The notes under the pieces are model-generated. The model did no database searches, had not been told where the DNA came from, and saw only the letters and a program-made list of their open reading frames with translations. A stretch of DNA of 64,000 bases. It comes from Agarivorans aestuarii. Lineage in GTDB: Bacteria; Pseudomonadota; Gammaproteobacteria; Enterobacterales; Celerinatantimonadaceae. This document shows, in pieces, positions 26,641 to 35,681 of the stretch; within the stretch, counting starts at the first letter, position 1; each line of letters begins with the position of its first letter. Location of the stretch: positions 3,621,501 through 3,685,500 of the forward strand of contig NZ_AP023033.1 in assembly GCF_019670125.1 (NCBI RefSeq). The letters are read 5' to 3'. Made by a program: the position numbers and the translations under genes.

Positions 26641-28878
26641 ATGCGTCAGCATGCTATTAAGACAGGAATTTTTAAAGTGGCGGCGCTTGCTGCTGCATTT
26701 TGCAGCTTACAAGTAAACGCTGCACCGTTAAGAGATGTAGTAAAAGGTCAAGATACCTTCATTGGTGCGGCCTTGGAAACTCGCCACCTTCAAGACAAGC
26801 AATTCGCTGAGACACTGGCTCGCGAATTCAACCAACTAACCCCCGAAAACGAAATGAAGTGGAGCTACTTGCAGCCAGAGCGTGGCAAGTTCACCTTTGA
26901 TAAAGCTGACAAGCTGGTAGATTTTGCTCAAAAGAACGACATGATGGTTCGAGGCCACGCCTTGGTATGGCACATTCAAAACCCTGATTGGTTAGAAAAT
27001 GGCGACTTCTCTAAAGAAGAAATGCTAAAAATCATGGAAGAGCACATTACTGCCGTAGTAAGCCACTACAAGGGTAAAGTGAAATACTGGGACGTAGTGA
27101 ACGAAGCCTTAGACGACAACGGTGGCTGGCGCCCAACCCTTTGGTACAAAGCCCTAGGTGAAGACTACATTGCCAAGGCATTCGAGTTTGCCCATGAAGC
27201 CGATCCCGATGCCATTTTGGTTTACAACGATTACTCTACTGAAGGTAAATCACCTAAAGCCAACGCGGCTTACCGCTTAGTGAAAAAGCTAAAAGAGCAA
27301 GGTGTGCCAATTCATGGTATTGGTACTCAAGCCCACTTGGTGGTTGGTGTTCAGCCACGTGTAGCCGACATTGCAGCTAACATTGAACGTATTAAAGAAT
27401 TAGGTTTAGAGTTTCATTTCACCGAAATCGATATGCGTATGCAAGACCCCGCTACCGACCGCATGTTGCAGCAACAAGCAAACATGTATGAAGATTTAGC
27501 TAATCTAACAGCTTATTTTGATAACGTTAACTTCTTCACTACTTGGGGTATTAGTGACAAATACAGCTGGATCCCTCATTGGTTTAAAGGCTACGACCAC
27601 GGTCTAATGTTTGATAAGCAATACCAAGAAAAGCCAGCTTACACAGCGGTAAATAAAGTATTTGCCGATAAAGCCCAAGGCAAATTTGATTGGGAGCCAC
27701 CAGCACCATTAGCTGATGTAGGTCGTCGCTTCGAAGCATTTATTAGTAACGAAGCTAAACAAGCTATGCCACTAGACGGCGACATTGCCAAGTGGAAAGA
27801 AGCAGTATTTTATCCATTTGCCTACAATCAATTAGGCGGTAAAGATTTAACCTTACCAGCAGAGAGTAACATTTCAGGTCGCTTTGCTTTGCTTTTTGAT
27901 GACAACACCCTTTATGGACGTGTAGAGCGTAGAGACGACAAAACCGTTATCGGTAACAAAGAGCAAGTTTGGGAAAATGACTCTGTAGAAGTATTCCTAG
28001 GTTTTGGTGAAGAGTTTGCACAAATTCGTGCGCTAGTTGGTGAAGAGTTTGCTCCTACTGCCTTCCAAGCAGATATCAAAAACTATTGGAGTGAAGATGG
28101 CACAGTAATGGAATTCTCTATTACGCCAAAACAAACTGATACGCTATCTGGCACTACCTTAGGCTTTAACATTGCTTTGGCTGACAATGATGCTGGCCCA
28201 GAGGCAGGTCGCTCTGCTCAGCTTTACCCAGTTCCTGGTACTAACAACGGCTGGCAAGGTCATGATTTTGGTGAAGTATTCTTTACTGCTCAAAACACTG
28301 AAATCAGCGATAAGCTAAAAGGTCAAGTAGTGAGCTTTAAAGCAGAACCTGTTGATGGCTTAGATGCGACAAGCGCCTTTGATTTATCACAATGGGAAAA
28401 TGCTTACCACTACCCATTTGCCTTCAACCAACTTAACCCGATCAACCAAACGCCACCGAGCCAAGACATTATTCATGGCACTTGGCGAGTAGCATACTCT
28501 GGCAATACTTTGCATGGTGTAGTTCACCGCCATGACAATAAAACGGTAACTACTGGCGATGATTGGCAAGCCGACAACATTGAAATTTTCATCAAGGTTG
28601 GAGAAGAGTTTGTACAATTGCGCAGCATTGTGGGCCAAGACTTCCAAGAAAACACCTTCCCAGGTAAGCGTGTTGCTAAGTGGAATGAAGATGGCACCAT
28701 CATGCAATTCTCAATTGAGCTGCCAGTAGACAGTTTGGCGGGTAAAACCATTGACTGGAACATTGCACTAGCAGATAACGACGATGGCGAGTCTCGTAGT
28801 TCGCAGCTATACCCTGTTCCAGGTAACAACACTGCCTACCTAGGTGAGCAACTTACGATTTTAGAATTCGTTAAATAA
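26641..28878 (+). CDS. Secreted endo-1,4-beta-xylanase, GH10 with two CBM9-like modules
   Basis: 745 aa. The signal peptide ends near LQVNAA. The GH10 barrel spans about residues 30-350. The acid/base glutamate is E155 in WDVVNEAL and the nucleophile is E262 in HFTEIDMRM; RGHALVWH is also conserved. Two CBM9-type modules follow, about residues 365-555 and 565-745, each with WxNDSVEVF- or WQADNIEIF-like cores and a SAQLYPVPG/SSQLYPVPG end, so they are an internal duplication. CBM9 modules bind reducing ends of xylan or cellulose. ATG start. It acts outside the cytoplasm on xylan. Confidence 0.96.
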   Translation: MRQHAIKTGIFKVAALAAAFCSLQVNAAPLRDVVKGQDTFIGAALETRHLQDKQFAETLAREFNQLTPENEMKWSYLQPERGKFTFDKADKLVDFAQKNDMMVRGHALVWHIQNPDWLENGDFSKEEMLKIMEEHITAVVSHYKGKVKYWDVVNEALDDNGGWRPTLWYKALGEDYIAKAFEFAHEADPDAILVYNDYSTEGKSPKANAAYRLVKKLKEQGVPIHGIGTQAHLVVGVQPRVADIAANIERIKELGLEFHFTEIDMRMQDPATDRMLQQQANMYEDLANLTAYFDNVNFFTTWGISDKYSWIPHWFKGYDHGLMFDKQYQEKPAYTAVNKVFADKAQGKFDWEPPAPLADVGRRFEAFISNEAKQAMPLDGDIAKWKEAVFYPFAYNQLGGKDLTLPAESNISGRFALLFDDNTLYGRVERRDDKTVIGNKEQVWENDSVEVFLGFGEEFAQIRALVGEEFAPTAFQADIKNYWSEDGTVMEFSITPKQTDTLSGTTLGFNIALADNDAGPEAGRSAQLYPVPGTNNGWQGHDFGEVFFTAQNTEISDKLKGQVVSFKAEPVDGLDATSAFDLSQWENAYHYPFAFNQLNPINQTPPSQDIIHGTWRVAYSGNTLHGVVHRHDNKTVTTGDDWQADNIEIFIKVGEEFVQLRSIVGQDFQENTFPGKRVAKWNEDGTIMQFSIELPVDSLAGKTIDWNIALADNDDGESRSSQLYPVPGNNTAYLGEQLTILEFVK

Positions 28879-28892
28879 GTAAGCACACCTGC

Positions 28893-28923
28893 AAAAAGCC
28901 TCGCATTCGCGAGGCTTTTTTTT
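28893..28923 (+). terminator. Rho-independent terminator of the xylanase gene
   Basis: AAAAAGCCTCGC pairs with GCGAGGCTTTTT around an ATTC loop, followed by further T residues. It starts about 15 bases after the stop codon. Confidence 0.93.
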
Positions 28924-29047
28924 GCCAAATCCGCCAAGCCAGCCTTCGCTTGATTTATCAACAAACTAAAGCTTACTATTGTTAGGCCGATAGCTAACTA
29001 AGTACGTTTATAAACAAATGCTTAGTTAATTAACCAAGGGGCAAGCG

Positions 29048-29620
29048 ATGAGCTTTGAGCTATTCAAAAAAGTCTTCTTTACTTTGGTATTGATAGCCCT
29101 AGGTGGTGCCGCTCTTAGTTACATTTTTATCTACCATGTTCACGGCCGTGGCGTGAGCGCCAAAGACGGTTGGCTATTTGATATTCAAGGTTATCACCAG
29201 GGTATTAGAGAATCGAAACTCACTGAAAAGCCACTGTTTTTATATTTACGTAGGCAAGCCTGTCAGCGCTGTATTGCCTTTGAATATGACTATCTAAACA
29301 ATCCTCAAATCAAACGCATGCTTGAAGACTATGTGAAGGTGCAGGTGGACATTGATACCGACCGCACTCACGAGCGTTTTGCCGACCAGTTCAACCTTAA
29401 TACTTATCCATCTTTGTTTGTGATGTTTGACCCTGAGCACCACGTTTCAAGCTATCTAGTATTAGAAATGAATCAAATTTGGGTGGCGCAAGATACCTTG
29501 CAGAAGGGAAATTTCATGCCACTTTCTGAAGCAAGCTTTAGTTTATCTGTGACCCGTGCGACAATATTGGCTCGAAAAGCAGCCAACATGGAAGAACCAA
29601 GCGGTGAAACTCCACCTTAA
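29048..29620 (+). CDS. Membrane-anchored thioredoxin-like protein
   Basis: 190 aa. One N-terminal membrane helix (residues 9-29) is followed by a thioredoxin-like domain with redox motif CQRC in place of CGPC and a downstream cis-proline context (LNTYPSLFVMF). The surrounding PLFLYLRRQACQRCIAFEYDYL resembles the DsbD-gamma/Thioredoxin_7 subgroup. It is presumably periplasmic. AAGGGG precedes the ATG. The following outer-membrane protein gene overlaps its 3' end, so the pair is cotranscribed. A role in disulfide chemistry or in assembly of that partner is inference. Confidence 0.75.
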   Translation: MSFELFKKVFFTLVLIALGGAALSYIFIYHVHGRGVSAKDGWLFDIQGYHQGIRESKLTEKPLFLYLRRQACQRCIAFEYDYLNNPQIKRMLEDYVKVQVDIDTDRTHERFADQFNLNTYPSLFVMFDPEHHVSSYLVLEMNQIWVAQDTLQKGNFMPLSEASFSLSVTRATILARKAANMEEPSGETPP

Positions 29621-30920
29621 CTCGCTACTCTCTTATTCTCTTGTCCTAACATTGTGGTGTTTTAGCCTTAGTAGCCAAGCCAGTGAAATGGTTGACGGTT
29701 TAATGGATGACGATTGGGGCATCGCTTTTGGTTTTAGAAATGCCACTATCCCTTTTCGCTCAGAAACCAATACCGTTGCCGATGTTATGCCGCTGCTTTA
29801 TTACAAAGGCGAACGTGTATACCTAGACGGCTTAGAAGCCGGCTACAAAATATGGAAAGAGGACGACTTTGATATCTCTGTTATGGGCCGCTATCGCTTC
29901 TTCGACATTCCTTCTGAATATCAAAACCAAATTCGCGGCGACGGCATTGATTACGGTGTTCGCAGCCAATGGCGCTTCAAACCAGATTATTCTTTTAACA
30001 CCGAGCTTTTAAGCGATGACTCAGGTAATTTTCATGGCAACTTGGGCCTTACTTGGCAGAAGCATTACAACCGCTGGTATTTAGCGCCCTACGCAATCGC
30101 ACACCTAAAAAGCAATGGATACAATACCCGCTACTACGGCCTCGAACTTTTTGAAGCTCAAGCTGATATAGATTTAAAAGCCGGTATCGATATGCGCTAC
30201 CACGTATGGCGAGATTTCTATCTAGTGGGTCGTTTAGGTGGTACTTATTACGGGCAAGAAGTTCGCAGTGTAGAAATCATCGACAAAGATTTTCAGTTTG
30301 AAAGCTTTCTCGGCATTAGTTTTTTCAATCAACAATATCAAACCACCGAAGGTGACTGGCCAAAAGGTTACTTGAGAGTCTCCCATGCTTGGGCTACCCC
30401 TTCTAACCTAGGCGATATCATCCACTTCAAAGCCGAAAAAGATGAATATAACAACCAGTTAAGCTCGGTGTTTTATGGTCACTTACTCAGTGAAACTTTG
30501 CTCGGCTTCCCGATTGACGTTTACCTAACGCCAGGCTTGGCTTATCACCACAGCTCGGAAGTACAAGACCCTATTCTAGAATACGTAGTGGCCTTTAAAG
30601 CCTACTACACCTTCACTTGGCCAATTCGTTGGCGTTTTGGTGTAGCAGAGGGTTTATCTTACGTCACCAACATCACCTATATTGAAGAAGTCGATTTAGC
30701 CGAAGACGGAAAGGGATACAAGCCAAGCAAGTTGCTCAACTATTTGGACTTTTCTTTAGATGTAAACCTAGGGGATTTGTTTAGAAAACCAGAAATGGAA
30801 AAAATGTGGTTGGGTTATAACATCCACCACCGCTCGGGCATCTTCGAGAACTCATCGCTGTTTGGTCGAATTAAAGGTGGCAGTAATTATCAAGGCATCC
30901 ACTTTCAGTGGCATTGGTAA
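29604..30920 (+). CDS. MipA/OmpV-family outer-membrane protein
   Basis: 438 aa when started at the GTG at 29604, which gives a clean signal peptide (MKLHLNSLLSYSLVLTLWC, then SSQA); an earlier frame start at 29556 lacks one. The mature part is rich in alternating aromatic/polar strands (VYLDGLEAGYKIW, RWYLAPYAIAHL, WLGYNIHHRSGIF) and ends in aromatic WHW, as expected for an outer-membrane beta-barrel. The gene overlaps the thioredoxin-like gene by 17 bases. MipA members scaffold murein enzymes and OmpV members are porin-like; the exact role is undetermined. Confidence 0.82.
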   Translation: MKLHLNSLLSYSLVLTLWCFSLSSQASEMVDGLMDDDWGIAFGFRNATIPFRSETNTVADVMPLLYYKGERVYLDGLEAGYKIWKEDDFDISVMGRYRFFDIPSEYQNQIRGDGIDYGVRSQWRFKPDYSFNTELLSDDSGNFHGNLGLTWQKHYNRWYLAPYAIAHLKSNGYNTRYYGLELFEAQADIDLKAGIDMRYHVWRDFYLVGRLGGTYYGQEVRSVEIIDKDFQFESFLGISFFNQQYQTTEGDWPKGYLRVSHAWATPSNLGDIIHFKAEKDEYNNQLSSVFYGHLLSETLLGFPIDVYLTPGLAYHHSSEVQDPILEYVVAFKAYYTFTWPIRWRFGVAEGLSYVTNITYIEEVDLAEDGKGYKPSKLLNYLDFSLDVNLGDLFRKPEMEKMWLGYNIHHRSGIFENSSLFGRIKGGSNYQGIHFQWHW

Positions 30921-30951
30921 TACGTGGGCAACCGCAATAGCTCGAAGATAG

Positions 30952-31422
30952 CTAGCAGAATCGTTGCATAATAAGGGCGTCTTCACGCCCTTTTTTATCG
31001 CATGGATAATAGCCCTTGCGGCGATCTATTTGCTGAAACTCAAAACGCAGATAAAGCTTCTGAGCGCTAGCATTGCTTTCTCTTACTTCCAGCAAAATTT
31101 GTTGCCAATCCTGCTCATAAGCCATCGCTAGCATGGCCTGCATAAGCTGGGTGCCTAAGCCCTTACCTTGCTGTTCGGGCGTTACCGCAATATTAATCAA
31201 TTCAGCCTCGCCAGCCACCACCCGCAAAATAATGTAAGCCAATAAGCAGTCGTCTTGCCAAAGGCCAAGGTTTCGATACAAACCACCAAAGTTACTGGTG
31301 AGTAAAGCGCGGCTCCATGGGTGCGAATGCGCTTGTTGCTCTATGTTTAGCATCATCGGCACATCCATCACCGATAGAGGGCTTAGGCTTGTTTTAAGAT
31401 CTGAGCACATATCTGCTGCCAT
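30952..31422 (-). CDS. rimI: Ribosomal protein S18 alanine N-acetyltransferase
   Basis: 156 aa GNAT enzyme. The acetyl-CoA loop is QQGKGLGTQL; LEVRESNASAQKLY and the C-terminal GREDALIM are the RimI signatures. It acetylates the N-terminal alanine of ribosomal protein S18. The ATG at 31422 overlaps holD by 40 bases; an ATG at 31410 would shorten it by four residues. holD-rimI is the classic gammaproteobacterial pair, which supports both calls. Confidence 0.93.
   Translation of the reverse strand: MAADMCSDLKTSLSPLSVMDVPMMLNIEQQAHSHPWSRALLTSNFGGLYRNLGLWQDDCLLAYIILRVVAGEAELINIAVTPEQQGKGLGTQLMQAMLAMAYEQDWQQILLEVRESNASAQKLYLRFEFQQIDRRKGYYPCDKKGREDALIMQRFC
30975..30996 (+). terminator. Terminator for the OmpV-like gene embedded in the rimI coding sequence
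   Basis: GGGCGT-CTTC-ACGCCC followed by six T residues forms a strong rightward intrinsic terminator 54 bases after the outer-membrane gene stop. It lies wholly inside the converging rimI reading frame, over the codons for the conserved KKGREDA segment. Confidence 0.85.
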
Positions 31423-31769
31423 AAAATACGCTTAGCTTGTTTATCGCTAGCCAACTGCTGTGGGTCGCAAAACAAAATTTTAGAATGCTTAGGTGCGGTG
31501 CTCAAAGGATCGGCCCATAACACCCAAGTATCGATAGCTTCTGGAAAATGCGCAGCACTACAAATATGAATATCGGCCCACTCTAGCTTCATCGCAGCAA
31601 CAATGCCTTTAAACAGCGCTAAATGCAGCTCTAAAACTGCAGGCTCTATAATTAGCACTAGCGGCCAAGACGGCGACGCTCGCAGAGTTTTGCTTACCGG
31701 AGTGGCCCGCTTGAGCCATACGTCGATATCCATCTCTTGCAGGTATTGCCGCGCTTGTTTATCTATCAT
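31383..31769 (-). CDS. holD: DNA polymerase III psi subunit
   Basis: 128 aa, close to the 137 of E. coli HolD. Psi proteins are poorly conserved; the N-terminal pattern (RQYLQEMDIDVWLKRAT), the central LVLIIEP strand and the C-terminal KRILWQQICAQI match the family. Psi links the clamp loader to chi and single-strand binding protein. The call is strengthened by the overlapping rimI gene, its standard partner. Confidence 0.88.
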   Translation of the reverse strand: MIDKQARQYLQEMDIDVWLKRATPVSKTLRASPSWPLVLIIEPAVLELHLALFKGIVAAMKLEWADIHICSAAHFPEAIDTWVLWADPLSTAPKHSKILFCDPQQLASDKQAKRILWQQICAQILKQA

Positions 31770-31808
31770 AATGAGCTTCTAAGTTGCTGAATATTAATCC
31801 GCTTAAGA

Positions 31809-32675
31809 TTACTTTTTCTTTAGGCTTAAAGTAGCTTTATTTGCCCCTTGGCTACGCGCTTTTTTAAACTTATCACGCGCCTTGTTGCTTGCCGCTTTAT
31901 TCACAAACACCTTTTTCTCGGTGGCTGCTTTGGTTTCTGGTGCAGTTTTACTTGAATGGGCTACAGCTTGATTAATCTCGGCCATTTCTGCATCTGTTAA
32001 GTTGCGCCATTGGCCAGGGCGAAGTTTATCTAAGTGCACATTCATAATACGGGTGCGCTTAAGCTTGGTAACTTCATAACCTAAGTATTCACACATGCGG
32101 CGAATTTGACGGTTTAAGCCTTGAGTAAGCACAATGGTAAAGACAAACTTGCTGTTTACCTTCACCTTACAGGGCTTAGTCACGGTATCTAATATCGGCA
32201 CGCCACGTTGCATCCGTTCAACAAAACGCTCGCTTAGGGGTTTATCTACCGTCACCACGTATTCTTTATCGTGAGCATTCTCGGCACGCAAAATCTTATT
32301 CACGATGTCGCCGTCACTAGTTAGAAAAATGAGCCCTTCAGAGGGTTTATCTAAACGGCCGATAGGGAAAATTCGCTGCTTATGACCAATGGCATCAATA
32401 ATGTTGCCTTTAACATGACGCTCTGTGGTACTGGTGATGCCAATGGGTTTGTTGTAGGCAATGTAAACACGATCAGATTTATTGCTAGCGATAGCTTTTA
32501 TCAGTTTACCGTCTACTGCAACTTTATCGCCCGGTTGAACTTTAGTCCCTAACTCAGGCTTTTGACCATTAATGGTTACTCGCTGCTGTTCAATCAGTTT
32601 ATCGGCTTCACGACGTGAACAAAATCCCGAGTCACTGATAAATTTATTTAGACGTTTTTCGTTTGATGCGCTCAC
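31809..32675 (-). CDS. rluF: 23S rRNA pseudouridine(2604) synthase
   Basis: About 288 aa from the GTG at 32675, which has a GGAT ribosome-binding sequence; a GTG at 32687 adds four residues. The N-terminal S4 RNA-binding domain starts [18 protein letters not shown]. The catalytic aspartate is in [22 protein letters not shown]-like [18 protein letters not shown] and TRIMNV match RluF. The lysine-rich C-terminal tail is typical. It modifies U2604 of 23S rRNA. It lies 39 bases before holD on the same strand. Confidence 0.93.
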   Translation of the reverse strand: MSASNEKRLNKFISDSGFCSRREADKLIEQQRVTINGQKPELGTKVQPGDKVAVDGKLIKAIASNKSDRVYIAYNKPIGITSTTERHVKGNIIDAIGHKQRIFPIGRLDKPSEGLIFLTSDGDIVNKILRAENAHDKEYVVTVDKPLSERFVERMQRGVPILDTVTKPCKVKVNSKFVFTIVLTQGLNRQIRRMCEYLGYEVTKLKRTRIMNVHLDKLRPGQWRNLTDAEMAEINQAVAHSSKTAPETKAATEKKVFVNKAASNKARDKFKKARSQGANKATLSLKKK

Positions 32676-32746
32676 AAAAAGATCCACTAGCTAATTAACG
32701 CGCCTATTAAACCATAGAATAGCTAGCTCAATAAGCGCTTTTAGAA

Positions 32747-33574
32747 CTAGCTCGCCATTTGCAGCGCCATTTCTCGGCCTTGGCCGCGGATTTTGTCGAT
32801 AGACACATAAAAAGAAGATGGCAATACCAGTGCGCCAGAATTTGCATGGCTGGCAAAGTAATCAATTTTGGCAGCTTTGCTTTCCAAATGATCCCAATCT
32901 TGATGTAGGCGACAAGCAAAGTTAAGCACCAAGGCACGCAGCGGTTCAATTTTAGCGGCATCGGGATTTACATGAAACTCAATGGTATCCACCAAACGAG
33001 GGGCAAACTTCCAAGCGCGTGCTAGTTCGGCGCCCAGTTTTGCGGTGGTAGTGCCTAATAGTTCTTGCTGCACCGCTTGTCGGTCTTCACCTTCTGCCAC
33101 TCTTAAGGCAACTTGTTCAGCTACATCAGGAGCTAGGGTATATACCATCAAATCGCCAATGTTATGCAAGATCCCCGCGGTGAACATTTCATTGGCATCA
33201 ATACGTACTTTTTCGGCGATTTTGCTGGTAATACTGGCGATTTCAAAGGTATCACTCCAGTAAGTTTGCATATCCAACTTAGGCACTTTGGGAAAGGCAC
33301 TGGTAAGCCAAGACACTACAATCATGGTTTTGAGCGGGGCAATACCCAAGCGAATAACGGCTTCGTTAACCGAGGCAATGGTTCGGCTGCGGCCAAAGTG
33401 GGCTGAATTAGACAAGCGCAATACGCGCGCGCTAATCACTTGGTCCATGGATATTTTCTTTGCCAGCATGCTAAAGTCGCAATCAGGGTCATTAAGCATA
33501 CTAACCAGTTGCTGAACCACACTGGAGACTTTGGGTAATTCATTCACACGGGATAGTAATTCTTGTTCGGTCAT
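32747..33574 (-). CDS. HDOD domain signalling protein
   Basis: 275 aa with a GGAGGG ribosome-binding site. The protein is a single HDOD domain (about residues 10-215): LPKVSSVVQQLVSML, ISARVLRLSNSAHFG and AGILHNIGDLMV. HDOD proteins are HD-GYP relatives without most catalytic residues and act in regulation of motility, stress and second-messenger responses. It precedes rluF by about 70 bases and may share a transcript. The partner is unknown. Confidence 0.88.
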   Translation of the reverse strand: MTEQELLSRVNELPKVSSVVQQLVSMLNDPDCDFSMLAKKISMDQVISARVLRLSNSAHFGRSRTIASVNEAVIRLGIAPLKTMIVVSWLTSAFPKVPKLDMQTYWSDTFEIASITSKIAEKVRIDANEMFTAGILHNIGDLMVYTLAPDVAEQVALRVAEGEDRQAVQQELLGTTTAKLGAELARAWKFAPRLVDTIEFHVNPDAAKIEPLRALVLNFACRLHQDWDHLESKAAKIDYFASHANSGALVLPSSFYVSIDKIRGQGREMALQMAS

Positions 33575-33781
33575 CCAACCCTCCTGCTAGAAAATACCGT
33601 CACTACGCTTACACCGTATCAAAGCAATGCCATTTGCTTGGCCACACGCTTAGTTAAGCCAAGCTTAATACATAGTTCAAGCTAAACAAATAAATAACAA
33701 CAATATCAGTATGATTTGTATGGGTAAAGAAAGGATTTGTCAGCGAGTTCGCTAAGCAAAACCTTTATGTTGTTATTCTTT

Positions 33782-35551
33782 TTATATCAGCTTTAGCTTG
33801 CTACACAAAGGATTCGCTATCGGCTCGCCGATTTCCGGTAATGGCCGCTGATCACTATCGCCATAGCCAATCTTAAATCGCACCCGATTTACACAAATCT
33901 TTTCTATTTCTGGTTTAAATATATCAAACAGCTCAAAGCGTTGTTTTAGCTCTGGATGACTAGCTTGATAACTAGCCAACTCTTGGGCAAGCCAGCTATA
34001 AAACTGCTGTTCACTCACACCCAAACTGACCAACTTAGGCGAAACAAAGCGCAGCACCGTAACAAAGTGGCCAGTAATCAAATCATGGATCAAATAGTTA
34101 GCAGGCAAGCGAGTTAAGTTACCTCTCACTTCGCTATCTAAGCTTTCAAGCTCAGGAAATGCTTGGTCGATTAAGCGCAAATCACCATGAAAGTCTTTAA
34201 TAATGCAACCAGCAGGTTGGTGTTTATCCAGTACCAAGGTAATGTTTTGCCCGTGGGCGACCAAGGCTACCCCATAGCGACACATTAAGTGATACAAAGG
34301 CACTACCACGTGCTTAAACAGCTTACGCAGCCACGTTTCAGCACTAATCTCAGCTAAGCTGATCAGCGCAACAATCGCTGCTTCTCCGCCATTGTCTTGC
34401 TGCATGAGAGTGGCCATAGACATCGGCCGCTGCTGCTGTGGAATCACCGCTTCTGCGCGCTCTCGCCATATACAGCCCAGCATTTCTTTATAGCGGTAAG
34501 CCCCCACCTGCAGCCGTTGCTGCTGAGGATGAGGGCAAAATACGCCAGCCACCTCTTGTTGAACATACAAACCACTCTCTACAAACAAAGCGTCTTGCTG
34601 GCTCAAGCCCGCTAACCATTCAGACAACTGTGGCCCCTGAGCAATAAACTGCCCGGGGATCCCTCGATAACAAGAAGTATTAAGAATGGTTAAGGCGGTT
34701 TTCACATCAAAAGCTAAAGCTGGGTTGTCGCTGCTTAAGGTGCGAATAGATTGCTGCGCTAGCCAGCAATCGGCTACTTCGCCCAAGTAAATCATTGAGC
34801 CTTCGGCTAAGTATTGCGCATATTGCACCTGAATAAAGCGCTCAAACTGCCATGGATGAACCGCCAAAACATAATAGGTATTCTGCCAATCATTAGGCAG
34901 TTTGGAATTCATAGAGCTAAATGCTTGCTCACTCAAGGTTTGTTCAAGTAGGGCTGCTTGGCTTAAGCCGGGTTTAAAGCCTACCTGACAAAGCATTTTA
35001 TCTACGGCTAGGTAATGCAGCTTAATTGCGCTTGCCGATTCTGGCGCATAGCTCGCAAGCTCTTGGCTACCCCAGCCTAAACGCCCCTTGTTAGCAATGG
35101 CCTTAGGATGGGCGTCTAAATATGCTTGTCGCTGGGTTTCGTTAAGCAAGACTAAATCGGTCGCATTGATGTTTTGTTGCTGCTCCCAACGCAGCACATC
35201 ACTGTATAAGGTTTGTTGTATCTCCTCTAACAGCCCGGCCAAGTTAATATCACCAATCTGAATTTGGCTTTGAATATCCAACAGTAATTCACTAGCAAGC
35301 GGGACACTTGCATCACTTAATTCAATACTTGATGGCTCAATAATGAACATGCCCCAGATAGTCTGCTTGGCGTTAAAGCGCCAGTTACGACTTGCAGTAG
35401 CAAGAACATATTGCAAAGTATCTGAGGATTTAGCTTGCAGATTACTAACGTCCACTAGGCTAAATTGAAGCCGTTCTTCAAACTGTAATTCACTCAAAAT
35501 TTTTGCGACCAAATGAGTATTGGCCAACTGCCACTGAGCTTGATTGAACAT
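33782..35551 (-). CDS. iucC: Aerobactin synthase IucC (NIS synthetase)
   Basis: 589 aa, close to the 580 of E. coli IucC. It starts at ATG with TTAGGAG upstream. Conserved NIS synthetase features: HPKAIANKGRLGWG (substrate/ATP loop), VHPWQ, LTILNTSCYRGIPG, LYHLMCRYGVALVAHGQNITL and KDFHGDLRLID. Residue-by-residue resemblance to IucC is strong throughout, including TGHFVTVLRF near the end. IucC adds the second N6-acetyl-N6-hydroxylysine to citrate to finish aerobactin. It reads leftward from the Fur-controlled divergent region, apart from the other iuc genes. Confidence 0.95.
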   Translation of the reverse strand: MFNQAQWQLANTHLVAKILSELQFEERLQFSLVDVSNLQAKSSDTLQYVLATASRNWRFNAKQTIWGMFIIEPSSIELSDASVPLASELLLDIQSQIQIGDINLAGLLEEIQQTLYSDVLRWEQQQNINATDLVLLNETQRQAYLDAHPKAIANKGRLGWGSQELASYAPESASAIKLHYLAVDKMLCQVGFKPGLSQAALLEQTLSEQAFSSMNSKLPNDWQNTYYVLAVHPWQFERFIQVQYAQYLAEGSMIYLGEVADCWLAQQSIRTLSSDNPALAFDVKTALTILNTSCYRGIPGQFIAQGPQLSEWLAGLSQQDALFVESGLYVQQEVAGVFCPHPQQQRLQVGAYRYKEMLGCIWRERAEAVIPQQQRPMSMATLMQQDNGGEAAIVALISLAEISAETWLRKLFKHVVVPLYHLMCRYGVALVAHGQNITLVLDKHQPAGCIIKDFHGDLRLIDQAFPELESLDSEVRGNLTRLPANYLIHDLITGHFVTVLRFVSPKLVSLGVSEQQFYSWLAQELASYQASHPELKQRFELFDIFKPEIEKICVNRVRFKIGYGDSDQRPLPEIGEPIANPLCSKLKLI

Positions 35552-35641
35552 TACTTCTCCTAACCCCTTGTAAAACTAAGTTTATTTTTTGTTGCTATTT
35601 TTGTTAGCAATATATTGACATGAGCCACAAAAATAAACAAT

Positions 35642-35660
35642 GATAATGCAAATTATTATC
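35642..35660. promoter_or_regulatory. Fur box in the aerobactin divergent promoter
   Basis: GATAATGCAAATTATTATC matches the 19-base consensus GATAATGATAATCATTATC at 16 positions, with both outer halves intact. It lies 91 bases from the iucC start and 22 bases before the transporter start. A TTGACA at 35615-35620 is a possible -35 element for the rightward operon. Iron-loaded Fur would shut off both directions. Confidence 0.88.
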
Positions 35661-35681
35661 ATTTGCATTTAAGTTGTAGTT

